In this document: positions 23,693-32,205 of the stretch, piece after piece
Layout: every line of letters starts with the position of its first letter
How positions within the stretch are numbered: the first letter of the stretch is position 1
Source: JAAYDS01 sp039680625
Lineage (GTDB): Bacteria; Chloroflexota; Anaerolineae; UBA1429
NCBI GenBank assembly: GCA_039680625.1
Contig: JBDKSN010000129.1
Coordinates: 1-42,007 of the forward strand
DNA length: 42,007 nucleotides
Reading direction: 5' to 3'
Notes under the pieces: generated by a model
Told to the model about the DNA's origin: nothing
Seen by the model: only the letters and a program-made list of their open reading frames with translations
The model's database searches: none
Made by a program: the position numbers and the translations under genes

Positions 23693-25255
23693 CTACTCGG
23701 CGGCAGGCCCTGCCCATTGGCTGATACGGAAGATGACGAACTCGGCTGGCTTGACAGGCGCGATCCCGACCTCGATGATCAGTTGCCCTAGATCGCGCAC
23801 CTCGGGCGGGTTGAGTTCGGCGTCGCATTTGACATAGAACGCCTCATCGGGGGTGGCGCCAAACAGCGCCCCAGACGACCAGACGGTCTTTAAGAAGGCG
23901 CGCACATCGCGCCGTACCCGCGCCCACAGGTCAGCATCGTTTGGCTCAAACACGACCCATTGCGTGCCACGCTCGATGGATTCCTCGACCATGTTGAACA
24001 GCCGCCGCACGTTGATATAGCGCCAGGCGGGATCGCTGCTGAGCGTGCGCGCACCCCAAACGCGGATGCCACGCCCAGGGAAGGCCCGGATGCAGTTGAC
24101 GCCAATGGGGTTGAGGCTGTCTTGCTCGGCACGAGTGAGCTGGATCGCCAGGCCTGTAGCGCCGCGCACGACCTCGTTAGCCGGCGCCTTGTGCACACCG
24201 CGTTCGGTGTCGCTGCGGGCGTAGATGCCTGTGATGTGGCCCGAGGGCGGCACGCGGAGGCTGCCCTTGCCACGGACCAGGTCTGCCGTCTCAAGCCAGG
24301 GATAGTACAACGCGGCGTACTTGGTGTCATAGTTCGCCGCGAGGCGCCAGTCGCGCATCTCTTGCGGGCCGAGGTCTGGCGGGCAGTCCAGGATGGCAAA
24401 GCAATACTTGTTGCGCTCGCAGTGCTCGTACATCGCTTGCTGCACAGCCTGTACGTCTGCCAGCGACATCTCGCCCGCTTGGTAGCTGGCCATCAGGTCG
24501 GGGGCAGCGAGCATGGTCACCTCGTCGACTGCCTCCAAGCCGCCGATGCCCGAGCGCTCGGCCACCTTGCCGCGATAGTCTGCCACAGTAACAGCCTTGG
24601 TCTGTATGGCACCTCCAGCCAGGGCATACACCCCCTCGCGAGGCTTGCGCTCGAGGGCGGTGCCAGCTGCCTTGACGGCGACGACGTTCACCAGGGTAGA
24701 CTGAGCATTCACCACGGTCTCGACGTTGCGCTCATCCTTGGCCAGAGTGAGGTGGGCAAAGGTCTCGCTGACTCCGCCCGGGCCGGTGATCACGAGTGTG
24801 AAGCGATCTTCTTCTTCGGGGCGCACGGTCACCTTGACCTCATTGCCCACTGGCCCACCCGACTTGGCGGTGATCTGCAGCACGTCAGCCGGTTTGTCTG
24901 CCGAGCTCGGCAGCATCGCCGTCGCTGGGCTAGCCAGGGCCTTGTCTGCCGAGGCACCGAGGGCCTTGACACTGATGACATAGCAGCGGCTGCCGCCGTT
25001 CAGAAAGTAGCCATAGACGGCGTAGGGGAGATAGGCGCCGGCGACCATGCCGCCGAACTTGGCCACGTATTGCGACCAGTTGGCGATGGCGACGGCGCGG
25101 TTGAGGAGAGATACAGGCTCGCCGCTACCGTTGTCCTCCTCGGCTTTGGCGGTGTAGCCCACAAAAGCGGCGACGGCCGTGCCCACGGCCTCGATTGGCT
25201 TGGTGCCGCGGTCGACCTCCTCGATATAGACGCCTGGCGATTGGTAGACTGGCAT
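23693..25255 (-). CDS. Contractile tail sheath protein
   Basis: Polymerises around the tube and contracts to drive it. The 520-aa protein starts VYQSPGVYIEEVDRGTKPIE, the standard sheath start. It continues VAAFVGYTAKAE and YAVYGYFLNGGSRCYVISV, and has the C-terminal core GIRVWGARTLSSDPAWRYIN and YVKCDAELNPPEVRDLG, ending FVIFRISQW. ATG 25255 has AAGGGG ~8 nt upstream; the frame extends to 25273 without support. Preceded by a 72-bp gap after the cap gene in which I see no promoter. Confidence 0.96.
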   Translation of the reverse strand: MPVYQSPGVYIEEVDRGTKPIEAVGTAVAAFVGYTAKAEEDNGSGEPVSLLNRAVAIANWSQYVAKFGGMVAGAYLPYAVYGYFLNGGSRCYVISVKALGASADKALASPATAMLPSSADKPADVLQITAKSGGPVGNEVKVTVRPEEEDRFTLVITGPGGVSETFAHLTLAKDERNVETVVNAQSTLVNVVAVKAAGTALERKPREGVYALAGGAIQTKAVTVADYRGKVAERSGIGGLEAVDEVTMLAAPDLMASYQAGEMSLADVQAVQQAMYEHCERNKYCFAILDCPPDLGPQEMRDWRLAANYDTKYAALYYPWLETADLVRGKGSLRVPPSGHITGIYARSDTERGVHKAPANEVVRGATGLAIQLTRAEQDSLNPIGVNCIRAFPGRGIRVWGARTLSSDPAWRYINVRRLFNMVEESIERGTQWVVFEPNDADLWARVRRDVRAFLKTVWSSGALFGATPDEAFYVKCDAELNPPEVRDLGQLIIEVGIAPVKPAEFVIFRISQWAGPAAE

Positions 25256-25327
25256 GTTGCAGACCCCTTTCACAAAGTCGGCGCAATCGACTGTCTCTAG
25301 CTGAACCGGATGAGCGCTAGCCCCCGT

Positions 25328-26173
25328 TCAGCGAATGCCGATGTCATACAAGTCGGTGTCTCCGGAGCGTAGCGGCACGACGATCTCGCGCTCGCCTCGC
25401 CGACCCTCGTGTTCGGCGAGGAGGGTGTAGTGCCCCGCGGGCACACTGCGGAAGCGATAGCGCCCCAGATGGTCGGTGACGGCATATTGGGCGGTCTCCA
25501 CGAGCGTCACACTCGCCCCGGCCAATGGACTAGGGCTAGGACGGCCGTCGTGCACGATCCCGCCGATCTGCAGGATGACTTCGGGCGTGAGCTCGGCCGG
25601 CCCCGGCTCCTGCCGCGCGTTGAGTTGCTTGGTGACCACCTGACGGCTCTCGATCGGTGCGGCACGCTCCATGGCCAGAGTGACGACATAATGGATCGAT
25701 GGATGCAACGGGTGCCCCATCCCGCTCCAGAAACCTGACAGTCCATCGATGGCCAGATCGATCTGGCCCGCCTTGCAGCGCAGGGGATAGGGTTGGTCGC
25801 GCAGTTCTGGCCCGCAATACTCCTCGGGGAGCACCTCATGGGTGGCCAACGCTTGAAGCACCCGCCAGAGCATCGTATGCTCGTCGGCGACGTGGTCAGG
25901 AGCCCAAACGGTGATCAAGTAACTCGCATCGAGGCGCAACGGTGCGATGCGCCGTGCGGCATAGCCGTTGGGGCCGCGGTCTACGCTCCACTCGGCCGAG
26001 CGCAGTTCGGTGTTCTCGCGGATGTCGTACAGATAGCAGTCGATTACTGGATGGGTCAGCTGGGCAGCCCAGTCTCCGGTAGGCCGACTGAAACTGACCT
26101 CGACATCGGGCTCGGCATAGCCCGCCTCGGCTAGGATCAGCTTCCGGATGGCCTCATCGAGCAAGTGAATCAT
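25328..26173 (-). CDS. Pvc16/DUF4255 cap protein with carboxypeptidase-regulatory-like domain
   Basis: First gene of the contractile operon. Residues 1-~185 match the Pvc16 N-terminal (DUF4255) domain, the tail terminator that caps tube and sheath: MIHLLDEAIRKLI, HPVIDCYLYDIRENTELRS, LDASYLITVWAPD. Residues ~195-281 are an Ig-like carboxypeptidase-regulatory fold: GASVTLVETAQYAVTDHLGRYRF, VPAGHYTLLAEHEG. This would decorate the distal end of the particle. The ribosome site (GGATGAG) is weak and lies next to a stable hairpin at 26186-26205. Confidence 0.9.
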   Translation of the reverse strand: MIHLLDEAIRKLILAEAGYAEPDVEVSFSRPTGDWAAQLTHPVIDCYLYDIRENTELRSAEWSVDRGPNGYAARRIAPLRLDASYLITVWAPDHVADEHTMLWRVLQALATHEVLPEEYCGPELRDQPYPLRCKAGQIDLAIDGLSGFWSGMGHPLHPSIHYVVTLAMERAAPIESRQVVTKQLNARQEPGPAELTPEVILQIGGIVHDGRPSPSPLAGASVTLVETAQYAVTDHLGRYRFRSVPAGHYTLLAEHEGRRGEREIVVPLRSGDTDLYDIGIR

Positions 26174-26185
26174 GGCCGCTCATCC

Positions 26186-26205
26186 GCACCGCCGAAAGGC
26201 GGTGC
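26186..26205 (-). promoter_or_regulatory. Hairpin just upstream of the first contractile-system gene
   Basis: Eight perfect GC-rich pairs (26186-26193 with 26198-26205) close a 4-nt loop, TTTC on the minus-strand RNA. It starts 12 nt before ATG 26173 and its 3' arm abuts the weak GGATGAG ribosome site, so it may limit initiation. No T-run follows, so it is not a terminator. Confidence 0.5.
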
Positions 26206-26564
26206 CTGCGAGGTTGTGGAGATACTCTTGAGCGCAGGGTCTAGCCAGGGCTACCGATGCATTCGGCTCGACCCGGGGAGCCTGACAGCAGAGCGATTGC
26301 CCGGCGGCAACCTCTGCCCGAGGTGGGGGCCGAACAGACAGGATGCGGCGTGGCTGACTAGGCTGCAACGCTATTCGGCTAGAATGTAGCGCGTCGTTTG
26401 GTGCCGCGATGGCGCGGCCATGCGACTTCGAGGGGCAAACGATGTGCTCCCGTTGCTCTCGGAGGTCATGCCCGCCTTCTGACACCGTCAGGCAGCGGTA
26501 TAGCACAACCCACCATCCTCGAATGACCGCCCATTCGCGGCCCAATTCAGCGACCTTCACCATG

Positions 26565-26593
26565 ATTATAGACCTACGAAATATGGACGTCAA
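26565..26593 (-). promoter_or_regulatory. Promoter of the contractile injection operon
   Basis: On the minus strand TTGACG (26593-26588), 17-bp spacer, perfect TATAAT (26570-26565). Predicted initiation near 26558 leaves about 385 nt before the first gene. It is the best promoter found upstream of the operon. Confidence 0.72.
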
Positions 26594-26696
26594 TAGCCAT
26601 TGCTGATACGTATTTCGTACCTGTCCGGCGCACTCCACCCGACACAGCTTGCACTCGCTGCGATGCTGGCTAGACTGAAGGCCGGAGGTGATGCCC

Positions 26697-27641
26697 ATGA
26701 GCTTTACTGGCATCTGGCCCGCGCTGGTCTCCCCGCTGGGTGCAGCGGGTGAGCTCGATCTTGGCGCCACTGAACGCCTTGTCTCGCTGCTGTTGCAGGC
26801 CGATGTCGGTGGCCTGTATGTCTGTGGCGGCACGGGCGAGGGCATCTTGCTCACGCGCGAGCAGCGGCGACGGTTGGCCGAGGCCGTGGTGCAATCCGTC
26901 CGTGGGCGCGTGCCAGTGATGGTGCATGTGGGCGCTTTGACCACCCGAGAGGTTGTAGCACTGGCCGAGGATGCCGCGGCCGTGGGCGCCGATGCGATCA
27001 GTGCCGTGCCACCCTTTTACTATGCATACTCGTTTGCGGCGATTCGGGAACACTATCGCGCGGTGGCGGCCGCTACGGCGCTCCCTCTGTATGTTTATTA
27101 TGTCCCTGGCTCGACCGGCAACGCCCTGACGCCCGAACAGTTGCTCGAGATCTGCGCGCTGGATGGCGTGGCTGGCTTCAAGTACACTTCAACAGACATG
27201 CTCTTTCTCTCACAGGTGCTGGCCCAACGCGATCCGGCACGTGTGACGGTGCTCTCAGGTCCAGATGAGCTGTGCATGCTCTGCCAGATGCTGGGTGTAG
27301 AGGGTGCCATCGGCACCACGTACAACGTGGCGCCGCGTCTGTTTAGCGATATTCGCGCGGCGACGCTCTCGGGAGACGTTATCACGGCGCGGGAGCTGCA
27401 TTTCGCTGCCAACCGGGTGATCACTGTCTTGATCCGCTATGGCATCGTGCCGGGCATCAAGGCTGCGTTGCACCTCCTGGGCATTGCGGTGGGACAGGGC
27501 GTGCCGCCTATGCCACGGATCGAAGGCGAGCAGTTGGCGGCCTTTGAACGCGACATGAGGGCGGCCGGCCTCTTCGCCTTGCGCGATCGGCCAGCGCTCT
27601 ATCCGCGCGGCGCCGACGCCATGTTAGGCACGCTGGCCTGA
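26697..27641 (+). CDS. DapA/NanA-family pyruvate aldolase
   Basis: Class I aldolases of this family form a Schiff base with pyruvate (or a related 2-keto acid). The 314-aa protein shows GGTGEGILLTREQRR, the active-site Tyr in YYVPGSTGN and the Schiff-base Lys in GVAGFKYTS. GTTYNVAPRLF resembles the GSTYN segment of N-acetylneuraminate lyase more than that of dihydrodipicolinate synthase, so substrate is uncertain. ATG 26697 is chosen because GGAGG lies 8 nt upstream; ATG 26691 is too close. It is followed after 1 nt by mobB. Confidence 0.88.
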   Translation: MSFTGIWPALVSPLGAAGELDLGATERLVSLLLQADVGGLYVCGGTGEGILLTREQRRRLAEAVVQSVRGRVPVMVHVGALTTREVVALAEDAAAVGADAISAVPPFYYAYSFAAIREHYRAVAAATALPLYVYYVPGSTGNALTPEQLLEICALDGVAGFKYTSTDMLFLSQVLAQRDPARVTVLSGPDELCMLCQMLGVEGAIGTTYNVAPRLFSDIRAATLSGDVITARELHFAANRVITVLIRYGIVPGIKAALHLLGIAVGQGVPPMPRIEGEQLAAFERDMRAAGLFALRDRPALYPRGADAMLGTLA

Positions 27642-27642
27642 G

Positions 27643-28155
27643 ATGACCAACAACTGGCCCGTGCCCATCGTCTCGATCATTGGCTGGCACAACAGTGGCA
27701 AGACCACGGTGGCTGCAGCGCTGGTGCAGATCTGGCGCGCGCGCGGTCTACGTGTAGCAGCGGTCAAGCACTCGCGCGAGGACGTCGAGCTCGACCGGCC
27801 AGGCACCGATACCTTCGTATTGGCTGAGGCCGGTGCCGACGTAGTGGTCATCTCTTCACGTGGGCGGTTGGCGTTTCTCGAGCGGCCCGCGCGAGAGGCA
27901 TCTCTACGCGAGATCATCGCGCGTTTACCAGCGGGCATCGATATCGTCGTGGCTGAGGGCTACAAGGGGGAGGATACGCCCAAGGTCGAAGTGGTGCGAT
28001 CTGGCAATGGCGAGGGGCGCATCTCGGCACCAGGCGAGCTGCTGGCCATCGTCAGTCAGCAGCCCATTCCTGCGGGCGCTGTGCCCGTGTATGCGTTCGA
28101 GCAGTGCGATGCATTGGCGACCTATCTGCTCGCGAAACTATTCCCGCCTGCCTGA
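27643..28155 (+). CDS. mobB: Molybdopterin-guanine dinucleotide synthesis protein B
   Basis: A GTP-binding helper that assists attachment of GMP to molybdopterin. The 170-aa protein has the Walker A-type GWHNSGKTT, then AVKHSREDVELDRPGTDTF and VVAEGYK, all typical of MobB. mobA is not adjacent. It begins 1 nt after the aldolase stop, without its own obvious ribosome site, so it is probably translated by coupling; a metabolic link between the two is not evident. Confidence 0.92.
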   Translation: MTNNWPVPIVSIIGWHNSGKTTVAAALVQIWRARGLRVAAVKHSREDVELDRPGTDTFVLAEAGADVVVISSRGRLAFLERPAREASLREIIARLPAGIDIVVAEGYKGEDTPKVEVVRSGNGEGRISAPGELLAIVSQQPIPAGAVPVYAFEQCDALATYLLAKLFPPA

Positions 28156-28194
28156 GGGTGCGTAGGGTGCATGCGCAGGCCACGGCCGGTGACG

Positions 28195-29234
28195 TCACGT
28201 ACCGGTTGGCGTACGGTCGCCCATCTTGCGCGTCAGCAGATACAGCCCGACCAGCACGGCGATGGCCAGCCCAGCCAGCACGGCGAGCTTGAGTGTGCGC
28301 GAAGGGCTAAAGAGCGCCACCGCGCCGAGCAACGCCGTCACCCCATAGTAGAGCGCGGCAATGCGGGGAGCGCTCCAGCCCATGTCTTGGAGGCGGAACT
28401 GCAGATGGCCGCGGTCGCCCAGAGAGATCGGTTGCCCTCGCTTCCACCGCGAGTACACCTGCCAACCTACGTCGACGATAGGCACCCACAGCACGAGCAG
28501 CGCCGTAGCGACCTTGGCGCCAGCGACGATGGCCAGCGCGCCCAGGGCAAAACCGAGGACGTAGGCTCCTCCGCCAAGGAAAATGCGTGCCGGGTAGAAA
28601 TTGTACCGCAAGAACCCCAGGCACACTCCCAGGAGTGCAAGCGGCAAAAGCGCGACGCTGTATTGCCCCAGGCGAAGCATGTGCACAAAGAGCACCAGCG
28701 AGGCGATAGCGGTCACGCCGGTGGCCAGACCATCTACGCCGTCGAGCATATTCACGGTCTCGGTCATGCCGATGAGCCAGGCCAGCGTGATGGGCACCAT
28801 GAGGTACCAATCGACCTTGATCTGCGCACCGCTAAAGGGGCTGTTGAATACCTCGATGAAAACCTTGCAGAGGATGGCGACAATGGCCGCCAACAACATG
28901 CCGGCGAACTGTAGTCTGGGTCTGAGCTTGTAGCGGTCATCGAGCAAGCCCATCACCCAGATGATGCCCATACCGGCCAACACCCCGATCAGCCGGGTGA
29001 GCTCCAGCGGGTCTTGACGGGGGAGATCCAACGCCACTGGCAACAGGGCAGCGAGGGCAAACGAAGGAAAGATCGCCAGGCCACCGATGCGAACGACGGC
29101 TCCCCGATGGCGTCGCCGCCACCGGGGAGATCTACGATACCAAGCCGCTTGCCCAGCGCGATGCTCGCGGGGGTCAACAACAGAGTGAGTCCCAGCGCAA
29201 CCACAAACACCACCAGAAACGGCCAGGTGGTCAT
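28195..29234 (-). pseudogene. Frameshifted TagO/WecA-type glycosyl-phosphate transferase
   Basis: This family moves a sugar-1-phosphate onto undecaprenyl phosphate to start wall polymers. The N-terminal part (start 29234, after GAGGGAG) reads MTTWPFLVVFVVALGL and continues to LGIVDLPGG. Near 29115-29120 the frame shifts by -1, then continues RRRHRGAVVRIGGLAIF and on to the stop at 28195 without loss of homology. GLLDDRYKL and NMLDGVDGLATG are kept. The metal-binding FLGD(G/S)GA motif reads FLGGGAYVLGF, missing the Asp. About ten hydrophobic segments are present. Two independent defects suggest a real pseudogene; two assembly errors are the alternative. It is downstream of upp by 13 nt. Confidence 0.8.
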
Positions 29235-29247
29235 CGTCAGCGCTCCC

Positions 29248-29910
29248 TCAGGCAGTGCCAAACTGCCGATCACCAGCGTCACCGAGGCCAGGCACGATAT
29301 AGCCTTCGGGAGGATCGCTGGGCTGGGTGGGCGGCGGTGTGAGGTGGTCGTCGATGGCCGCCACATAGATATCGACGTCTGGATGGGCCTCTGAGAGGCG
29401 GTGAATGCCCTCCGGCGCGGCGATGATGCCTACGAACTTGATGCGTCTTGCGCCCCAGTCTTTGAGGATCTGGCAGGTGGCCACCGCCGAGCCGCCCGTG
29501 GCGAGCATGGGGTCGAGCACGAGGCACACCTGCACCGTAGGGCTCACCGGCAGCTTGTTATAGTACTGCACCGGCTGTAAGGTCTGGTGGTCGCGGTAGA
29601 GGCCGATATGCCACACTTCGGCGCCAGGCATCATCTCCCAGATGCCATCGACCATGCCCAGGCCAGAACGTAGGATGGGCACAAGCCCGATCTTGTCTTG
29701 CAGATGCTTGCCTGTCATGGGGGCGAGCGGGGTGCTAATGTCCACATCGCGCAGGCTCAGGTCGAGCGTGGCGTCATAGCCGAGCAGAACGGCTACTTCG
29801 CGGATCAGCTCACGAAACTTTTTTGGCTCGGTGTCGGTGCTACGCAGCAGGGTGAGCTTGTGCTGCACCAGCGGATGCGTTGAGACATGTACGTTTGGCG
29901 GTAGCTCCAC
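29248..29910 (-). CDS. upp: Uracil phosphoribosyltransferase
   Basis: Salvages uracil to UMP using PRPP. The 220-aa protein has HPLVQHKLTLLRST, the PRPP loop LVLDPMLATGGSA, the LVPILRSGLGMVDG segment and the C-terminal uracil-binding region GYIVPGLGDAGDR. The start is set at GTG 29910 because AAGGAG lies 8 nt upstream; an in-frame TTG at 29931 would lie inside the terminator tract. A strong terminator ends only 5 nt before its ribosome site, and no clear promoter lies between it and porB. Confidence 0.94.
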   Translation of the reverse strand: MELPPNVHVSTHPLVQHKLTLLRSTDTEPKKFRELIREVAVLLGYDATLDLSLRDVDISTPLAPMTGKHLQDKIGLVPILRSGLGMVDGIWEMMPGAEVWHIGLYRDHQTLQPVQYYNKLPVSPTVQVCLVLDPMLATGGSAVATCQILKDWGARRIKFVGIIAAPEGIHRLSEAHPDVDIYVAAIDDHLTPPPTQPSDPPEGYIVPGLGDAGDRQFGTA

Positions 29911-29929
29911 GGGATATGCTCCTTGTCGC

Positions 29930-29965
29930 AAAAAAGAGGGTAGCCTAGCAATGTGGCTACCCTCT
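29930..29965 (-). terminator. Intrinsic terminator between porB and upp
   Basis: Eleven-base-pair arms (29965-29955 with 29945-29935), a 9-nt loop and six T on the minus strand. It ends the porGDAB unit and lies in what would be the upp leader. Confidence 0.88.
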
Positions 29966-29982
29966 CGTTCATGCTCATCGGC

Positions 29983-30930
29983 CTACGAGTTGGCCTCGTC
30001 TTTGAGCAACTGCTCCCACTCCTCATCGACGCGGCGCTGGATCTCTTCCAGCAGGCCGGCGTTCGCCGGGCGGAACAGATGGCGGAAGCGGCCTTGGGCC
30101 TTGAGCCAATCGGTCACCGGCTGTTTGGTACGCGGCTTGTAGTTGACCGTGACTTTGTGGCCGTTCTCGACCTCGAACAGGGGCCAGTAGCAAGTGTCGG
30201 CTGCCAGCTTGGCCATGGCCATCGTTTGGTCGCTCTCATAGCGCCAACCGCGAGGGCACGGAGCCAGGATATTGAGCACCGCAGGGCCATCGGCTGCCAC
30301 GGCTTTCTTGACCTTGGTCATGAGGTCGCGGTAGTTGTGGGGCGAGCACTGGGCCACATAGGGGATATCATGAGCCGCCATGATGCGCGTAAAGGGCTTG
30401 CGCCACTGAGTCTTGCCCTGGATGACCTCGCCGGCAGGAGACGTGGTGGTGTTGGCCCCCAGGGGTGTGGCGCTGGAGCGCTGAATGCCCGTGTTCATGT
30501 AGGCCTCGTTGTTGAGGCAGATGTACACGAACTTGTGGCCGCGCTCGAGGGCGCCCGAGATGAACTGGAAGCCGATGTCATAGCTCGCGCCGTCGCCACC
30601 AAAAGCGAGGAACTTGATCTCCTTATCGGCGGGGATCTTGCCCACGCGCTTGAGAGCGTTGTACGCCGACTCTACACCGGCGATCGTCGTCGCGGCGTTC
30701 TCAAAGGCGCTGTGGATCCAGGGCACGTTCCAAGCGGTGTAGGGATAGACCGTCGTGGATACTTCGAGACAGCCAGTGGCGTTGGCGACGACCACAGGCT
30801 CGTCGATAGCGTGCATGATCTGCCGCACAACGGTCGGCTCGGCGCAACCGGCGCATAGTCTGTGACCGGGGGCGAGCCGTTCTTCTGGCTTGATGATCTC
30901 ACGCAGGTTGATGCGGATGCGTTCTGCCAT
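29983..30930 (-). CDS. porB: 2-oxoacid:ferredoxin oxidoreductase, beta subunit
   Basis: Holds thiamine diphosphate and one [4Fe-4S] cluster; with the other subunits it oxidises pyruvate (or another 2-oxoacid) to an acyl-CoA, reducing ferredoxin. Visible are HRLCAGCAEP and NATGCLEVST with cluster Cys, the TPP-binding FGGDGASYDIG with NNEAYMNTGIQRS, and the late cluster Cys in LAPCPRGW. 315 aa is the usual length. ATG 30930 follows AAGGAG at 8 nt; the upstream GTG is less likely. Last gene of porGDAB. Confidence 0.95.
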   Translation of the reverse strand: MAERIRINLREIIKPEERLAPGHRLCAGCAEPTVVRQIMHAIDEPVVVANATGCLEVSTTVYPYTAWNVPWIHSAFENAATTIAGVESAYNALKRVGKIPADKEIKFLAFGGDGASYDIGFQFISGALERGHKFVYICLNNEAYMNTGIQRSSATPLGANTTTSPAGEVIQGKTQWRKPFTRIMAAHDIPYVAQCSPHNYRDLMTKVKKAVAADGPAVLNILAPCPRGWRYESDQTMAMAKLAADTCYWPLFEVENGHKVTVNYKPRTKQPVTDWLKAQGRFRHLFRPANAGLLEEIQRRVDEEWEQLLKDEANS

Positions 30931-30984
30931 GTTGATCACTCCTTAGCAATAGGGTGCGTGTTGGTCGGGGTCCAAAGCACCAGA

Positions 30985-32178
30985 CTAACCACGCAGACCC
31001 AGGTATCGAACAAGCTCACCGCGAGTGCCCGTGTCGGCGATCTTTTGCAGATCGGCAAAGGCCGACTCGATGTCAGAGGGCATGGTGTCGCGTCCGCCGA
31101 GGCCATAGATGTAGTCGACCACCGGCAGCTGCACCCCCAGGTTGAAGAGCGCCGACGTCAAGTCGAGGAACAACGGACCGCAACCGGCCATAGCGCCGAA
31201 AGAGATGGCGCGGTCGAGCACGGCAACGGCCTTGCAGTTCTTGACGGCATCGACGATCTGCTGGGCGGGGAAGGGGCGGAAGAGCCGTGGCTTGACCACA
31301 CCGGCCTTGATGCCTTTGGCGCGTAGCTCACGGACCACAGCGCGAGTGGTACCGGCCGCAGAGCTGAGCACGACGATGGCGATCTCGGCATCGTCCATGC
31401 CAAAGCAATCGACGATCGATTGATCGCGGCCCGAGAGCTGCTCAAAGTCTTTGCTCACGGCCTCGATGATCGGCAGACAGTTATTGAGCACCTCATTCTG
31501 CTGGCGCTTGTGCTCAAAGTAATAGTCGGTAAAGTCCCAGGCGCCCATGGTCACCGGATGATCGGTGTCGAGCAGGGCATACTTGGGCTCGTAGGTGCCG
31601 ACGAACTCTTTGACGGCCTCATCGGGCAAAAGGCCAACGCGCTCGACGCCGTGCCCAGTGATAAAGCCATCCTGGCAGCTCATCACGGGTAGTTGGATGT
31701 CGGGATGCTCGGCCACCCTGATGGCCTTGATGGTGTTGTCGTAAGCTTCTTGCCCCGTCTCGGCATAAAAGTGGATCCAGCCGGCATCGCGAGCGCCCAT
31801 GCTATCCGAATGGTCGCAGTGGATGTTCAGCGGGGCCGAGAGCGCCCGGTTCACCACGGTAAGCACGATGGGCAGGCGCATACCGGCAGCGATGTAGAGC
31901 ATCTCCCACATTAGGGCCAGGCCATTGGCGGCCGTGGCCGTCATGACGCGCGCGCCAGCCGCCGAAGCGCCTACGCAGGCGCTCATCGCCGCGTGTTCGC
32001 TCTCGACGGGCACGAATTCCGTGTCGACGATGCCATCGGCGACGTACTGTGAAAAGTTCTGCACCACGGCAGTCTGTGGCGTGATGGGATAGGCCGCCAC
32101 GACGTGGGGGTTGATCTGGCGCATAGCCTGCGAGACGGCATTCGCACCATCCAGCGGCATGTACTTGCTTTTGACCAT
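30985..32178 (-). CDS. porA: 2-oxoacid:ferredoxin oxidoreductase, alpha subunit
   Basis: Contacts the substrate and TPP pyrimidine ring. The 397-aa protein has AAYPITPQT, EHAAMSACVGASAAGARV, the pyruvate-type LNIHCDHSDSMGARDAGW and, in the second domain, GVVKPRLFRPFP. These resemble pyruvate rather than 2-oxoglutarate enzymes, but specificity is inferred. GGAGGG precedes ATG 32178. Located between porD and porB in a single minus-strand operon. Confidence 0.95.
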   Translation of the reverse strand: MVKSKYMPLDGANAVSQAMRQINPHVVAAYPITPQTAVVQNFSQYVADGIVDTEFVPVESEHAAMSACVGASAAGARVMTATAANGLALMWEMLYIAAGMRLPIVLTVVNRALSAPLNIHCDHSDSMGARDAGWIHFYAETGQEAYDNTIKAIRVAEHPDIQLPVMSCQDGFITGHGVERVGLLPDEAVKEFVGTYEPKYALLDTDHPVTMGAWDFTDYYFEHKRQQNEVLNNCLPIIEAVSKDFEQLSGRDQSIVDCFGMDDAEIAIVVLSSAAGTTRAVVRELRAKGIKAGVVKPRLFRPFPAQQIVDAVKNCKAVAVLDRAISFGAMAGCGPLFLDLTSALFNLGVQLPVVDYIYGLGGRDTMPSDIESAFADLQKIADTGTRGELVRYLGLRG

Positions 32179-32205
32179 TTCTATATCCCTCCTCGCTCGT
32201 CCGGC

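Larger units (their letters stand above)
26174..26696. other. 523-bp divergent intergenic region
   Basis: Separates the minus-strand contractile operon from the plus-strand aldolase. It holds one strong minus-strand promoter (26565-26593), a ~385-nt predicted leader and a start-proximal hairpin. A possible 32-codon minus-strand frame (26371-26469, product beginning MTSESNGS and ending RYILAE) has only a mediocre AAGGCGG site and is not called a gene. For the aldolase only a weak TTGCAC-16-TAGACT (26649-26676) is visible. Confidence 0.5.

Noticed and set aside
26180..26944. 254-codon minus-strand open frame across the divergent region and the aldolase start
   Set aside because: It overlaps the aldolase coding start, has no recognisable domain, and its composition resembles translated non-coding DNA. 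An internal ATG at 26563 lies only 1 nt after the TATAAT box, too close to be leaderless.
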